Of a stretch of 64,000 nt of DNA, positions 8,800 through 16,164 are shown piece after piece (position 1 is the stretch's first letter; every line of letters starts with the position of its first letter). The notes beneath the pieces were generated by a model that saw only the letters and a list, made by a program, of their open reading frames with translations, did not search any database and had not been told where the DNA came from. The DNA comes from Iamia sp963728655. Its GTDB lineage: Bacteria > Actinomycetota > Acidimicrobiia > Acidimicrobiales > Iamiaceae. Position numbers and translations under genes: made by a program. The stretch spans positions 248,001 through 312,000 of the forward strand of contig CAVSLD010000005.1 in the NCBI GenBank assembly GCA_963728655.1. Reading direction: 5' to 3'.

Positions 8800-9041
8800 C
8801 GAACTGGTCAGCCCTCCCGGTGCCCTGGCACCGCAGATCCTGACCACTTCGCCGGAGAACGCCCTCCACCCGGGCCGCCGGGCCGTCCCGCCCCCGAACT
8901 GGTCAGCCCTCCCGGTGCCCTGGCACCGCAGATCCTGACCACTTCGCCGGAGAACGCCCTCCACCCGGGCCGCCGGGCCGTCCCGCCCCCGAACTGGTCA
9001 GCCCTCCCGGTGCCCTGGCACCGCAGATCCTGACCACTTCG
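8800..9041. repeat. Three tandem copies of a 95-bp unit with a nested double hairpin
   Basis: The unit starts at 8801, 8896 and 8991, exactly 95 bp apart; the third is cut short. In each, the outer arms CGAACTGGTCAG and CTGACCACTTCG (8800-8811 and 8840-8851 in copy 1) pair with one mismatch, and inside them GGTGCC (8819-8824) pairs with GGCACC (8827-8832). The copies are almost identical, so the amplification is recent or homogenised. It fills the 369-bp gap between the M15 peptidase and the membrane protein; nothing else was recognised there. Confidence 0.9.
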
Positions 9042-9075
9042 CCGGGGGCGGGGGGTCGGGCGGAGGCGTCCGGGG

Positions 9076-9771
9076 TCAGCGGCCGGACAGGCTGAGGTGC
9101 TGGTAGTCCTGGGCGCTGCTCCAATGACCGCCCCAGCCCCAGCCCTTGGCCGCGAAGGCCCGGACCACGACGCCGTCGGCGGTGATCATGCCGGGGGTGA
9201 CCGAGGAGCGGTCCCTCCACTCCCGGCCGGTCGGAGGGTCGACCGAGCCGCCGGACACGTAGGGGTTCTGGACCGGGTTGATGTCGATGGCCGTGCCCCG
9301 GCTGTGCTCGGACCACTTCGAGGTGCCGGCGACGGGGCGACAGTTGAAGGCCGAGGTGTTGTTGGCCGCCATGGAGCGGTCGTCGTCGGCGCCGTAGGCG
9401 TCGACCGGGTGGATGCGGCGGATCTGGAAGCGCTGGTCGTAGATCGAGCGGAACACGCCCCGCACGTCCTGGGCCACGCTGTCGGCCACCACGACGTCGC
9501 CCACGTGGCGGGCGCCGTCGTAGCCCCAGTAGGCGACGGTGACCACCGCCAGGTCGCTCCAGTGCACCGGGCAGCCCTCCCGCCACGACAGGCGCACGTC
9601 GTCGCGGGTGGCCGGGCGCACCGACGAGGAGTAGGCCGCGACCGAGGTCCCCGGCGCGGGCGGCCGGGCGCCGCCGGTCGGGTCGGGGTTGCAGGCGGCC
9701 AGCGTCACCGCCGCCACCGCCAGGGCGACCAGCCCACCGAGCCGTCGCCGCGTCCTCGCCGTTCCCACCAT
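9076..9771 (-). CDS. Lipoprotein peptidase M15 (D-Ala-D-Ala / Ala-Glu carboxypeptidase-like)
   Basis: A 231-residue cell-wall peptidase. A basic N-terminus and hydrophobic stretch end in TLAAC, a lipobox with Cys27 as probable acylation site, so the enzyme is anchored outside the membrane. Zinc ligands are visible: His156 and Asp163 in SEHSRGTAIDIN and His225 in WSSAQDYQHL, matching the M15C (VanY/CwlK) pattern. It probably trims peptidoglycan stem peptides. No antibiotic-resistance regulator is nearby, so remodelling is likelier than resistance. It is separated from neighbours by the 95-bp repeats and a short gap. Confidence 0.88.
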   Translation of the reverse strand: MVGTARTRRRLGGLVALAVAAVTLAACNPDPTGGARPPAPGTSVAAYSSSVRPATRDDVRLSWREGCPVHWSDLAVVTVAYWGYDGARHVGDVVVADSVAQDVRGVFRSIYDQRFQIRRIHPVDAYGADDDRSMAANNTSAFNCRPVAGTSKWSEHSRGTAIDINPVQNPYVSGGSVDPPTGREWRDRSSVTPGMITADGVVVRAFAAKGWGWGGHWSSAQDYQHLSLSGR

Positions 9772-9816
9772 GGGGTCATGGTCGGCCGCAGCCCCCTCGC
9801 GGTCAAGGGCGCGGCG

Positions 9817-10254
9817 TCAGCGGATGCGGAGGCGCGCCAGCTCGGGCGGGATGGTGCCGACCACGGGCCGCAGGACCGCCGGGCCCTTCTCGACCGGTGC
9901 CGGCACGGCGCACTCCTCGGGCTCGGTGGTGGAGTCGATGCCGGTGCCGCGCAGGGCGAAGCGGACGCCCAGCTCGGTCTCGACCGACAGCGACTCGCCC
10001 ATCTCGTCGACGACCTCGAGGCGGGGCCCCTGGTCGTCCGGGTAGAGCCGTCGCAGGTACTCCGGGGCGTAGATGACCACGCCCTCGACCTCGCCCACGG
10101 GCTCCATGTCGGCGCCCACGAACATGTCCTCGTAGAGGAACGGGGCGGTCGACTCGCAGCAGCCGGTGCCGATGGTGACCGTCAGCGTCCCGGACCGTCG
10201 CGTCGCCATCTCGGCGACGACCTCGGCGGCCCGGGCGCTGGCGGTGATCCTCAC
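9817..10254 (-). CDS. DUF779 family protein linked to aldehyde dehydrogenase
   Basis: A 145-residue protein of the DUF779 family, recognised from its TIGTGCCESTAPFLYED segment (about residues 28-44) with adjacent cysteines and from its position right after an aldehyde dehydrogenase gene, the usual DUF779 context in actinobacteria. It starts 16 bp after the dehydrogenase stop, so the two are one operon. The paired Cys might bind metal or an aldehyde adduct, which is inference; the biochemical role is unknown. Confidence 0.85.
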   Translation of the reverse strand: MRITASARAAEVVAEMATRRSGTLTVTIGTGCCESTAPFLYEDMFVGADMEPVGEVEGVVIYAPEYLRRLYPDDQGPRLEVVDEMGESLSVETELGVRFALRGTGIDSTTEPEECAVPAPVEKGPAVLRPVVGTIPPELARLRIR

Positions 10255-10270
10255 GTCGCCTCCGAGGGCC

Positions 10271-11782
10271 TCAGATGTTGGCGCTCAGGGCGGCGAAGTG
10301 CATGTACCCGTCGCGGCTGGTGGACGGGTTGGTGTGCACGTGCTTGGCCTGGCGGTAGACGTCGTAGCCGGCGGTGCCCAGCTCCCGACCGATGCCGGAC
10401 TGCTTGTAGCCACCGAAGGGACGCTCCGGGCTGATCATGTGGTAGTCGTTGATCCACACGGTGCCGGTCTTCATGCGGGCCGCGATGGCCTTGCCCCGGT
10501 CGACGTCGCCGGTCTGCACGCCGCCGCCCAGGCCGTAGATCGAGTCGTTGGCGATGGCCACGGCCTCGTCGTCGGACTCGAAGGGGATGACGCAGAGCAC
10601 CGGGCCGAAGATCTCCTCCTGGGCGATCCGGGCCGAGTTGTCGACGCCGGTGAAGATCGTCGGGTTGACGAAGTTCTCCTTGACCAGGCCGTCGGCCAGC
10701 CCGTCGGGGGAGCCACCCCCGCAGATGGGCTCGCCCACCTCGTCGCGACCGATGCCGATGTAGCGGGCGACGGTCTCGGCCTGGGCCCGCGACACCATGG
10801 GGCCGAGGTCGGTGTCGAAGTCCATCTGGTTGCCGACGACCATCTTCCCGGCCCGGTCGACCAGGAGCGACACGAACTCGTCGTAGATGCTCTTGTGCAC
10901 CAGCGCCCGGGTGCCGGACTCGCACACCTGGCCGTTGTGGAAGAACGTGCCGAACAGGGTGACGGCCGCGGCGATGTCGAGGTCGGCGTCGTCGAGGACG
11001 ATGTTGGCCGACTTGCCCCCCAGCTCGAGGGTGACGGGCTTGATGGTGCCCGAGGCCAGCTGCATGATCCTCCGGCCCACCTCGGTGGAGCCGGTGAAGG
11101 CGACCTTGTCGACCATCTCGTTGGAGGCCAGCTCCTCGCCTGCGGTGCCGCCGGGGCCGGCGATCACGTTGAGGACGCCGGGCGGGATGTCGGCCTCCTG
11201 GGCCAGCTCGCCCAGCATGAGGGCGGTGAGCGACGTGTAGGACGCAGGCTTGAGCACCGAGGTGTTGCCCGCGGCCAGGGCCGGACCGGCCTTCCAGCAG
11301 GCCATGAGCAGCGGGAAGTTGAACGGCACGATGCCGGTGCACACGCCGTAGGGCTCGTAGCGGACGTAGTTCTCCGAGGGCGGGAAGGGCGAGCCCTCGA
11401 GCTCGACCTCGTTGGGGCGCTCCTCGGCCATGCGGGCGAACCAGCGCAGGGCGCCGGCGGCCCCGGGCACGTCGGCGAAGGTGGCCTTCTTGATGGTGCC
11501 GCCGGAGTCGCGGGCCTCCATCTCGGCGAAGCGCTCGGCGTTGGCCTCGAGCAGCTCGGCCAGCTTGTTGAGCTTGGCCGCGCGCTCGGCGCCGGTCATC
11601 GACGGCCAGGGGCCCTCGTCGAACGCGGTGCGGGCGGCCTGGATGGCCCGCTTGGCGTCCTCCCGGTCGGCCTTGGCCACCTCGCCGATCGGCTGCTCGG
11701 TGGCGGGGTCGGTGGTGGTGAACGTCTCGCCGGAGGCGGCGTCGGCGTACTCACCGTTGATGAAGAGCTGGAAGTCGGCCAT
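10271..11782 (-). CDS. NAD-dependent aldehyde dehydrogenase (acetaldehyde type)
   Basis: A 503-residue ALDH-superfamily enzyme that oxidises an aldehyde to the acid with NAD(P). The catalytic residues are visible: general base Glu253 in TLELGGKS and nucleophile Cys287 in FFHNGQVCESGTR; PFNFPLLMACWKAGPALAAGN is the conserved cofactor-binding stretch. The ATG at 11782 was preferred because AAGGGG lies 9 nt upstream and the family starts here (FINGEY). DUF779 follows in the same operon. The palindrome at 11804-11821, next to a -10-like TAGGTT, suggests repressor control. It resembles enzymes for small aldehydes; the exact substrate is open. Confidence 0.95.
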   Translation of the reverse strand: MADFQLFINGEYADAASGETFTTTDPATEQPIGEVAKADREDAKRAIQAARTAFDEGPWPSMTGAERAAKLNKLAELLEANAERFAEMEARDSGGTIKKATFADVPGAAGALRWFARMAEERPNEVELEGSPFPPSENYVRYEPYGVCTGIVPFNFPLLMACWKAGPALAAGNTSVLKPASYTSLTALMLGELAQEADIPPGVLNVIAGPGGTAGEELASNEMVDKVAFTGSTEVGRRIMQLASGTIKPVTLELGGKSANIVLDDADLDIAAAVTLFGTFFHNGQVCESGTRALVHKSIYDEFVSLLVDRAGKMVVGNQMDFDTDLGPMVSRAQAETVARYIGIGRDEVGEPICGGGSPDGLADGLVKENFVNPTIFTGVDNSARIAQEEIFGPVLCVIPFESDDEAVAIANDSIYGLGGGVQTGDVDRGKAIAARMKTGTVWINDYHMISPERPFGGYKQSGIGRELGTAGYDVYRQAKHVHTNPSTSRDGYMHFAALSANI

Positions 11783-11803
11783 CGGGGATCCCCTTGGGTG
11801 GTT

Positions 11804-11821
11804 CTTGACCTGGCGGTCAAG
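11804..11821 (-). promoter_or_regulatory. Operator-like palindrome upstream of aldehyde dehydrogenase
   Basis: CTTGACC-TGGC-GGTCAAG is a perfect 7+7 inverted repeat with a 4-bp centre, 21 bp before the ALDH start. A -10-like TAGGTT abuts it on the upstream side, so a bound protein would block initiation. No regulator gene adjoins the operon, so the binder is probably encoded elsewhere. Symmetry is seen; function is inferred. Confidence 0.6.
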
Positions 11822-11893
11822 CAACCTACACCCGCCCGGCGACGTGGTCGACGGCGCCTGACGCCGCCCCGGTGCTCCTCCCGGAGGGAGGGG

Positions 11894-12793
11894 TCAGGCC
11901 GCGACCCAGGTGGTGTCGGGGTCGTCGACGTCGTCGCCGTGGGCCCGGCCCTCGGCGGCCAGCTTGCGCAGGTGGGCCCACACGCTGAAGCGGGCGACGG
12001 GGTGGAGGAGCTCGTGGACGTCGACGTAGATCGCGGCGACCAGCGCCTCGGTGTCGGCCCCGGCGGCACCCGAGGCCGCGAGGGCCTCGACCACCTGGCG
12101 CTCGCGGTCGAGGCGGTGGTCGAGGTAGTCGTCGAGGTAGGGGCCCGGGTCGGTGAGCAGCGGGCCGTGGGCCGGGGCCAGGGCGGCGGCGCCGAGGGCG
12201 CGGACCTTCTCCAGCGAGGAGATGTAGGCCCCCATGTCGCCGTCGGGCGGGGCGATGACCACCGTCGAGCCCGACATCACGTGGTCGCCGGTGAAGAGCA
12301 GGCCCCGGCCCTCGTCCCAGAAGCAGATGTGGTTGGAGGCGTGACCCGGCGTGTGCACCGCGACCAGCCGGCTGTCGCCGTCGCCCACCTCGACGCCGTC
12401 GGTGAGGGCCAGGTCGACCCGCTCGAGGCCGTCGCGGGCGTCGAAGGCGGCCACCTCGGCACCCGTGCGCCGGGCCAGGGCCGGGGCCGCCGGCCAGTGG
12501 TCGATGTGGGTGTGGGTGAGGGCGATCCAGCGGACCTTCCCCCCGCCGGCCTCGACCATGGCGTCGAGGTGGCCGACGTCGTCGGGCCCGGGGTCGATGA
12601 CGGTGACCTCGTCGGTGCCGACCAGGTAGCAGTTGGTGCCGGGGCCGGTCATCATCCCCGGGTTGGGGGCGGTGAGGCGACGCACGCCGGGGGCCACCTC
12701 GACCAGGTCGCCGGCGACCACGTCGCCCACCATGGCCTCGGGCATCGCCGGCACCGCGGTGCGGTCGGCGGGCTCCTCCGGCGCTGCGGTCAT
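11894..12793 (-). CDS. Metallo-beta-lactamase-fold hydrolase (LACTB2/glyoxalase II-like)
   Basis: A 299-residue MBL-fold hydrolase. The metal-binding signature THTHIDHWPAA (about residue 95) supplies the HxHxDH ligands, with further His in TPGHASNH, Asp in FTGDHV and His in PAHGP in the expected order. The C-terminal helical domain (about 230-299) resembles the winged tail of LACTB2-like proteins. The ATG overlaps the stop of the upstream Nudix gene (ATGA), so both come from one transcript. Substrates in this group include thioesters, lactones and RNA; none is favoured here. Confidence 0.88.
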   Translation of the reverse strand: MTAAPEEPADRTAVPAMPEAMVGDVVAGDLVEVAPGVRRLTAPNPGMMTGPGTNCYLVGTDEVTVIDPGPDDVGHLDAMVEAGGGKVRWIALTHTHIDHWPAAPALARRTGAEVAAFDARDGLERVDLALTDGVEVGDGDSRLVAVHTPGHASNHICFWDEGRGLLFTGDHVMSGSTVVIAPPDGDMGAYISSLEKVRALGAAALAPAHGPLLTDPGPYLDDYLDHRLDRERQVVEALAASGAAGADTEALVAAIYVDVHELLHPVARFSVWAHLRKLAAEGRAHGDDVDDPDTTWVAA

Positions 12794-13668
12794 GCCCGGG
12801 CGCTCCTGCCGTCGACCGAGGGCCAGGTGCCGAGCGAGCCGTCGCCCTGGAACCCGTCGTCCCACTCGGGGTCGCCGGGCATCACGATGCGCACGCCGCC
12901 CTCGTCCATGATCACCCGGGGCTGCACGGTGGGGACGTCGACCACCTCGGACGCGGCGGCGAGGGCGTCGGCCGCCGAGGTGCTGGGCTCGAGGGCCCGC
13001 AGCGAGGCGATGGTCGGCGGCAGCATGGCCAGCTCCCCGGCCCGGTGGCGGGCCAGGGCGTCGGCCGGGCGGATCCACAGGTTGGCGATGACCTCGCGGT
13101 CGTCGTGCACCGGCGTCTGGGCCGCCGGAGCGGCGGCGAGGAAGAACCGGGTGTCGTAGCGGCGAGGTGCGCCCTCGGGCGTGATCCAGTGGCCGAAGTA
13201 CCACATGGAGTCGACCGCGAGGCTGAGGTCCTCCTCCTCGCACACCGACAGCAGGCTGCGCTCGCCGTCGTCGACGGCGCGCCGGTGGGTGACGAAGCGC
13301 TCGGCGGTGGCGGGGTCGTCGAGGCGGACGAGCTCGCCGTCGGCGCCGTAGGCCAGCAGCACGCCGGACTCCTCGAAGGACTCGCGGATGGCGGCGACCC
13401 AGAAGGCCAGGCCGCCCTCGTCGACCCCGAGGCGGGTGGAGGCCTCGGCGTCGCTGCGCCCCCGACACCAGCGCTCGAGGTCGCGGGACCGGTCGGGCGG
13501 GTCGACGGCGCCGCCGGGGAAGACGTAGGCCCCGCCGACGAAGTCCGAGGCGAGGTTGCGCCGGAGCATGAACACCTCGAGGCCGTCGTCGCCGTCGCGG
13601 ACGATGAGGACGGTGGCGGCGTCGCGCAGGGGCACGGGCGTCGCCCCGGTCGCCTCCGCCGGGGTCAC
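12790..13668 (-). CDS. Nudix hydrolase, NUDT19-like
   Basis: A 292-residue Nudix protein. It starts with a strand pattern AATVLIVRDG, then VFPGGAVD and the helix AAIRESFEESGVLL that supplies the REx2Ex2GV metal-binding core of the Nudix box. An insert of about 45 residues separates the GG element from the helix, as in NUDT19-like CoA/NAD diphosphatases. The remaining C-terminal part (LWIRPADALA, then an acidic tail) is family-typical. It overlaps the MBL-fold hydrolase downstream and lies 1 bp from fxsA, suggesting a small operon. The precise nucleotide substrate is inferred only from family. Confidence 0.88.
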   Translation of the reverse strand: MTPAEATGATPVPLRDAATVLIVRDGDDGLEVFMLRRNLASDFVGGAYVFPGGAVDPPDRSRDLERWCRGRSDAEASTRLGVDEGGLAFWVAAIRESFEESGVLLAYGADGELVRLDDPATAERFVTHRRAVDDGERSLLSVCEEEDLSLAVDSMWYFGHWITPEGAPRRYDTRFFLAAAPAAQTPVHDDREVIANLWIRPADALARHRAGELAMLPPTIASLRALEPSTSAADALAAASEVVDVPTVQPRVIMDEGGVRIVMPGDPEWDDGFQGDGSLGTWPSVDGRSARA

Positions 13669-13669
13669 C

Positions 13670-14182
13670 TCAGCCCGCCGGCCGGTCGGGGCCGGCCGAG
13701 CCGGAGCCCGAGCCGAGGGCGGTGGCGTCGGGCCGGTACGAGGGGGTGCGCTCGGCCGCGGTGGTGTCGACGACCGGGCCCCGGCCGCCGCCCCAGCGGG
13801 GACCGGAGACGAAGGCGAAGCCCTCGCCCATGCGGGCCGTGAACCGCTTGAGCAGCACGGCCCGGGCGACAGCCCGGGTGGGCGGGAAGAGCAGGGCGAA
13901 GCCGACGATGTCGGTCAGGAACCCGGGGGTGAGCATGAGGGCCCCGGCCATGAGGATCAGCAGGCCGTCGGCCAGCTCCTTGGTGGGCAGCTGGTGGTTG
14001 CGGAGGCGCTCGTCGACCTTGGCGATGACGGCCCGCCCCTGGCGCTTGATCAGCCAGGCGCCCACGGCCCCCTCGACCAGGAGGAGGGCGAGGGTCTCCC
14101 ACCCGCCGATGACCTGGGCCACCTGGATGATGAACCAGAGCTCGACGATGGGCCCGACCACGAGCAGGAGGACCAACCACAT
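13670..14182 (-). CDS. fxsA: FxsA family membrane protein
   Basis: A 170-residue membrane protein. Two N-terminal helices (MWLVLLLVVGPIVELWFIIQ and a second one) and a later hydrophobic stretch (LLILMAGALMLTPGFLTDIVG) carry the FxsA hallmarks: GxxxExxxxI in helix 1, the GG turn, and the GALMLTPGFLTD motif. The C-terminal 50 residues are polar and disordered, as is common in actinobacteria. In E. coli FxsA relieves F-plasmid exclusion of phage T7; its normal role is unclear. The ATG at 14182 begins at the conserved first helix; a GTG one codon earlier is possible. Confidence 0.9.
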   Translation of the reverse strand: MWLVLLLVVGPIVELWFIIQVAQVIGGWETLALLLVEGAVGAWLIKRQGRAVIAKVDERLRNHQLPTKELADGLLILMAGALMLTPGFLTDIVGFALLFPPTRAVARAVLLKRFTARMGEGFAFVSGPRWGGGRGPVVDTTAAERTPSYRPDATALGSGSGSAGPDRPAG

Positions 14183-14235
14183 CACGCCGCCCAGGCTACC
14201 GGCGCCTCTCGCCCCCCGTCCGCCCGCCTCACCCC

Positions 14236-14297
14236 ACGAACCTTGGACGCTCGGACGCTTGGACGCTCGGACGCGCCAGGCACGACACCCGTCCGAG
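14236..14297. repeat. Hairpin element with an internal 16-bp microrepeat
   Basis: Between the ArsR gene and fxsA, the 16-bp sequence TTGGACGCTCGGACGC is repeated in tandem, followed by a GCGCCAGGC core and CACGACACC. CTCGGACG (14266-14273) pairs with CGTCCGAG (14290-14297). The arms and core clearly match the element at 4231-4341, so it is a dispersed family member. Confidence 0.7.
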
Positions 14298-14316
14298 GTT
14301 CGGTGGATCTCGGGGG

Positions 14317-14676
14317 TCAGGGGGCGTCGGGGTCGGCGGTGGCCTCGGCCAGGCGGGTGAGGCGACGGTCCCAGGCCGCGCCGGCGTCGGCCAGCCAGCC
14401 TGCGGCCTCGGTGAGCGGGGCCGGGGTGACCCGCCACAGGCGCTCGCGGCCCTGGTGGCGGTCGGCGACGAGGCCGGCGGCGGCCAGCAGGTCGAGGTGC
14501 TTGGCCGCGGCCTGGCGGGTGACGCCGACCGCCGCGCCGAGGTCGGTGGCGGTGGCCTGGCCCCGGTCGGCCACGGCCCGGAGCACGGCGCGCCGGGTCG
14601 GGTCGGAGAGGGCGGCGAAGACGTCGCCGGCAGCCCGACCGGCGGCGTCCTCGCCCGCGGGTCCGGAGGAGCTCAC
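14317..14676 (-). CDS. ArsR-type winged-helix regulator
   Basis: A 119-residue regulator. VFAALSDPTRRAVLRAVADRG followed by DLGAAVGVTRQAAAKHLDLLAAAGLV is the standard ArsR winged-helix fold, with WRVTPAPL in the wing. No Cys metal site is present, so it is not a classical arsenic or zinc sensor. It lies downstream of an SRPBCC gene on the same strand, a common pairing in which the SRPBCC domain is thought to bind a hydrophobic ligand. The GTG at 14676 was chosen; the frame stays open upstream through three 39-bp repeats encoding LPVGGAVWALRAV, so a longer start at 14817 is possible but less natural. Confidence 0.85.
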   Translation of the reverse strand: MSSSGPAGEDAAGRAAGDVFAALSDPTRRAVLRAVADRGQATATDLGAAVGVTRQAAAKHLDLLAAAGLVADRHQGRERLWRVTPAPLTEAAGWLADAGAAWDRRLTRLAEATADPDAP

Positions 14677-14705
14677 CGCTGCGCTCCCGCGGCCGACCCA
14701 CGTCC

Positions 14706-14870
14706 GGAGAGCCCCGACGGCACCTCCGACCGGGAGCACGGCCCGGAGAGCCCAGACGGCACCTCCGACCGGGAGCACGGCCCGGAGAGCCCAGACGGCA
14801 CCTCCGACCGGGAGCACGGCCCGGAGAGCCCCGAGGACACCTCCGACGGGGAGCCCGGGCCGGAGAGCCT
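14706..14870. repeat. 39-bp tandem repeats (four copies plus partial)
   Basis: GGAGAGCCC-type units begin at 14706, 14745, 14784, 14823 and partially at 14862, each exactly 39 bp apart. The middle copies are identical and the outer ones diverge, typical of slippage or unequal exchange. Since 39 is a multiple of three the ArsR frame stays open across them. They fill most of the 270-bp gap between the ArsR and SRPBCC genes. There is no unique spacer, so it is not CRISPR. Confidence 0.92.
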
Positions 14871-14946
14871 CGTCGGCGCGCCGGCGCGGGGCGGTGGCCG
14901 ACGTGGGGGCGTCGACGCGCGGCCTCGGGTCACGGCCGGACGACGC

Positions 14947-15420
14947 TCAGAGGGCGGGGGCGGCCACGGCCCCGAGGGGGCCCCGGGCCAGCACGTCGAG
15001 CTCGAGTCCGAGGAGGCGGTCGTCCCACGCCGCCCCTGCGTCGAGGCAGGCGGCGCGGGCGCCGCCCGTCGGCCGCTCGACGACGGTGACCCGAGCGCCG
15101 TCGTCGTCCCCGTCGACGACGAGGGTCACCGTCGACCGGGCCGCGCTGTCACCCACCGGGGCCCACTCGAAGGTGAGCGACCGGCCCTCCTCGGCATCGA
15201 CCACTCGTCCGATCCGATCGGTCCCGTCGTCGTCGCGGACACCGAGGGCGCCGCCCACCCTCGGATCCAGGCGCACGTCGTCGCCCAACCAGCGGGCCAG
15301 CCCGTCGGCCGTGGAGATCAGGGTCCAGGCCCGGGTGACGTCGCAGTCGACGGTGACGGAGCGCACGACGGTGTCGCCGGCGCCGTCGAGGTCCGGGGTG
15401 AGGGCGGCATCGCGTTCCAT
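14947..15420 (-). CDS. SRPBCC (AHSA1/START-like) domain protein
   Basis: A 157-residue single-domain protein of the SRPBCC superfamily. The pattern VVRSVTVDCDVTRAWTLIST at the start of the fold, LARWLGDDVRLDPRVGG, then RSLTFEWAP and a C-terminal amphipathic helix are typical of AHSA1-like ligand-binding domains. The ATG at 15420 lies inside a palindrome (15420-15437) and has no upstream ribosome-binding site, so the mRNA is probably leaderless. It is the first gene of a unit with the ArsR regulator and is divergent from the clpP-like gene. Ligand unknown. Confidence 0.8.
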   Translation of the reverse strand: MERDAALTPDLDGAGDTVVRSVTVDCDVTRAWTLISTADGLARWLGDDVRLDPRVGGALGVRDDDGTDRIGRVVDAEEGRSLTFEWAPVGDSAARSTVTLVVDGDDDGARVTVVERPTGGARAACLDAGAAWDDRLLGLELDVLARGPLGAVAAPAL

Positions 15421-15437
15421 GCAACCCGATGGTTGCA
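15420..15437. promoter_or_regulatory. Operator-like palindrome at the SRPBCC start
   Basis: TGCAACC-CGAT-GGTTGCA is a perfect 7+7 inverted repeat overlapping the SRPBCC start codon. The same arms recur 51 bp away at 15471-15486. Binding here would block a leaderless SRPBCC-arsR transcript. The adjacent ArsR protein is the obvious candidate binder, which is inference. Confidence 0.7.
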
Positions 15438-15470
15438 CATCCGGCGGCGTCTGGCTACCGTGGGCCACGC

Positions 15471-15486
15471 GCAACCATGTGGTTGC
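15471..15486. promoter_or_regulatory. Second copy of the palindrome, upstream of the clpP-like gene
   Basis: GCAACC-ATGT-GGTTGC repeats the arms of the 15420 palindrome with the same 4-bp spacing. It lies 21 bp before the GTG of the clpP-like gene. Two identical operators in one divergent control region suggest that both directions share one repressor. Confidence 0.7.
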
Positions 15487-15507
15487 ACTCTACGAGGAGG
15501 CCTGCCC

Positions 15508-16116
15508 GTGCTGATCCCCACCGTCATCGAGCGCACCGAGCGCGGCGAGCGCGCCTACGACATCTACTCCCGGCTCCTCCAGGAGCGCATCGTCTTCTTC
15601 GGCGAGGAGCTCACCCCCGATCTGGCCAACGTGATCATCGCCCAGATGCTCCACCTCCAGGCCGAGGCGCCGGAGAAGGACATCCGCCTCTACATCAACT
15701 CCCCCGGCGGCGACATGAACGCCCTGTTCGCCATCTACGACACCATGCAGGTGCTCACCTGCGACGTGGCCACGGTGTGCATCGGCCAGGCCGCCTCCGC
15801 CGCCGCGGTGATCCTGGCCGGTGGGGCGCGGGGCAAGCGCCTGGCCCTGCCCACCTCGCGCATCCTCATCCACCAACCCCACGGCGGGGCCCAGGGCCAG
15901 TCCACCGACCTCGAGCTGGCGGTGAAGGAGATGGTGCTGCTGCGGGACCGCATGGTGCGCTGCCTGGCGGAGGACACCGGCCAGGACGAGGAGAGGATCC
16001 GCGCCGACATCGACCGCGACTTCATCCTGCGCGGCGACGAGGCGGTCACCTACGGGCTGGTCGACCAGGTCCTCACCAAGCCGCCGCCGCCCGGCGACGC
16101 CACCGCCGCCCGCTGA
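15508..16116 (+). CDS. ClpP-family serine protease, ClpP3-like isoform
   Basis: A 202-residue ATP-dependent protease subunit. The catalytic triad is complete: Ser97 in GQAASAAAV, His122 in LIHQPHGG and Asp171 in DIDRDFI. INSPGGD is the oxyanion and strand region. GQAASAAAV with KRLALPTSRILIHQP resembles Streptomyces ClpP3/ClpP5 rather than housekeeping ClpP (GQAASMGA). No clpX, tig or second clpP is adjacent, so this is an extra isoform. GAGGAGG 7 nt upstream fixes the GTG start at 15508. A palindrome shared with the divergent SRPBCC-arsR unit suggests regulated, stress-linked expression. Confidence 0.92.
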   Translation: MLIPTVIERTERGERAYDIYSRLLQERIVFFGEELTPDLANVIIAQMLHLQAEAPEKDIRLYINSPGGDMNALFAIYDTMQVLTCDVATVCIGQAASAAAVILAGGARGKRLALPTSRILIHQPHGGAQGQSTDLELAVKEMVLLRDRMVRCLAEDTGQDEERIRADIDRDFILRGDEAVTYGLVDQVLTKPPPPGDATAAR

Positions 16117-16164
16117 GGCCACCCGGTCCGAGCCCGCCTGGTCCCGCCCGGTCGGTCCTGCGGG

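Noticed and set aside
8707..8964. Upstream start for the GT-C-like membrane protein
   Set aside because: The extra codons translate the 95-bp intergenic repeats and have no coding character; ATG 8706 is a better start.
10166..13159. A 997-codon plus-strand open frame across the aldehyde dehydrogenase and MBL/Nudix genes
   Set aside because: It is antisense to clear genes with active-site motifs; its product is low-complexity His/Gly/Ala/Val-rich, as expected of a shadow frame in GC-rich DNA.
14706..14870. CRISPR-like array
   Set aside because: The 39-bp units are contiguous with no unique spacers and no cas genes are near.
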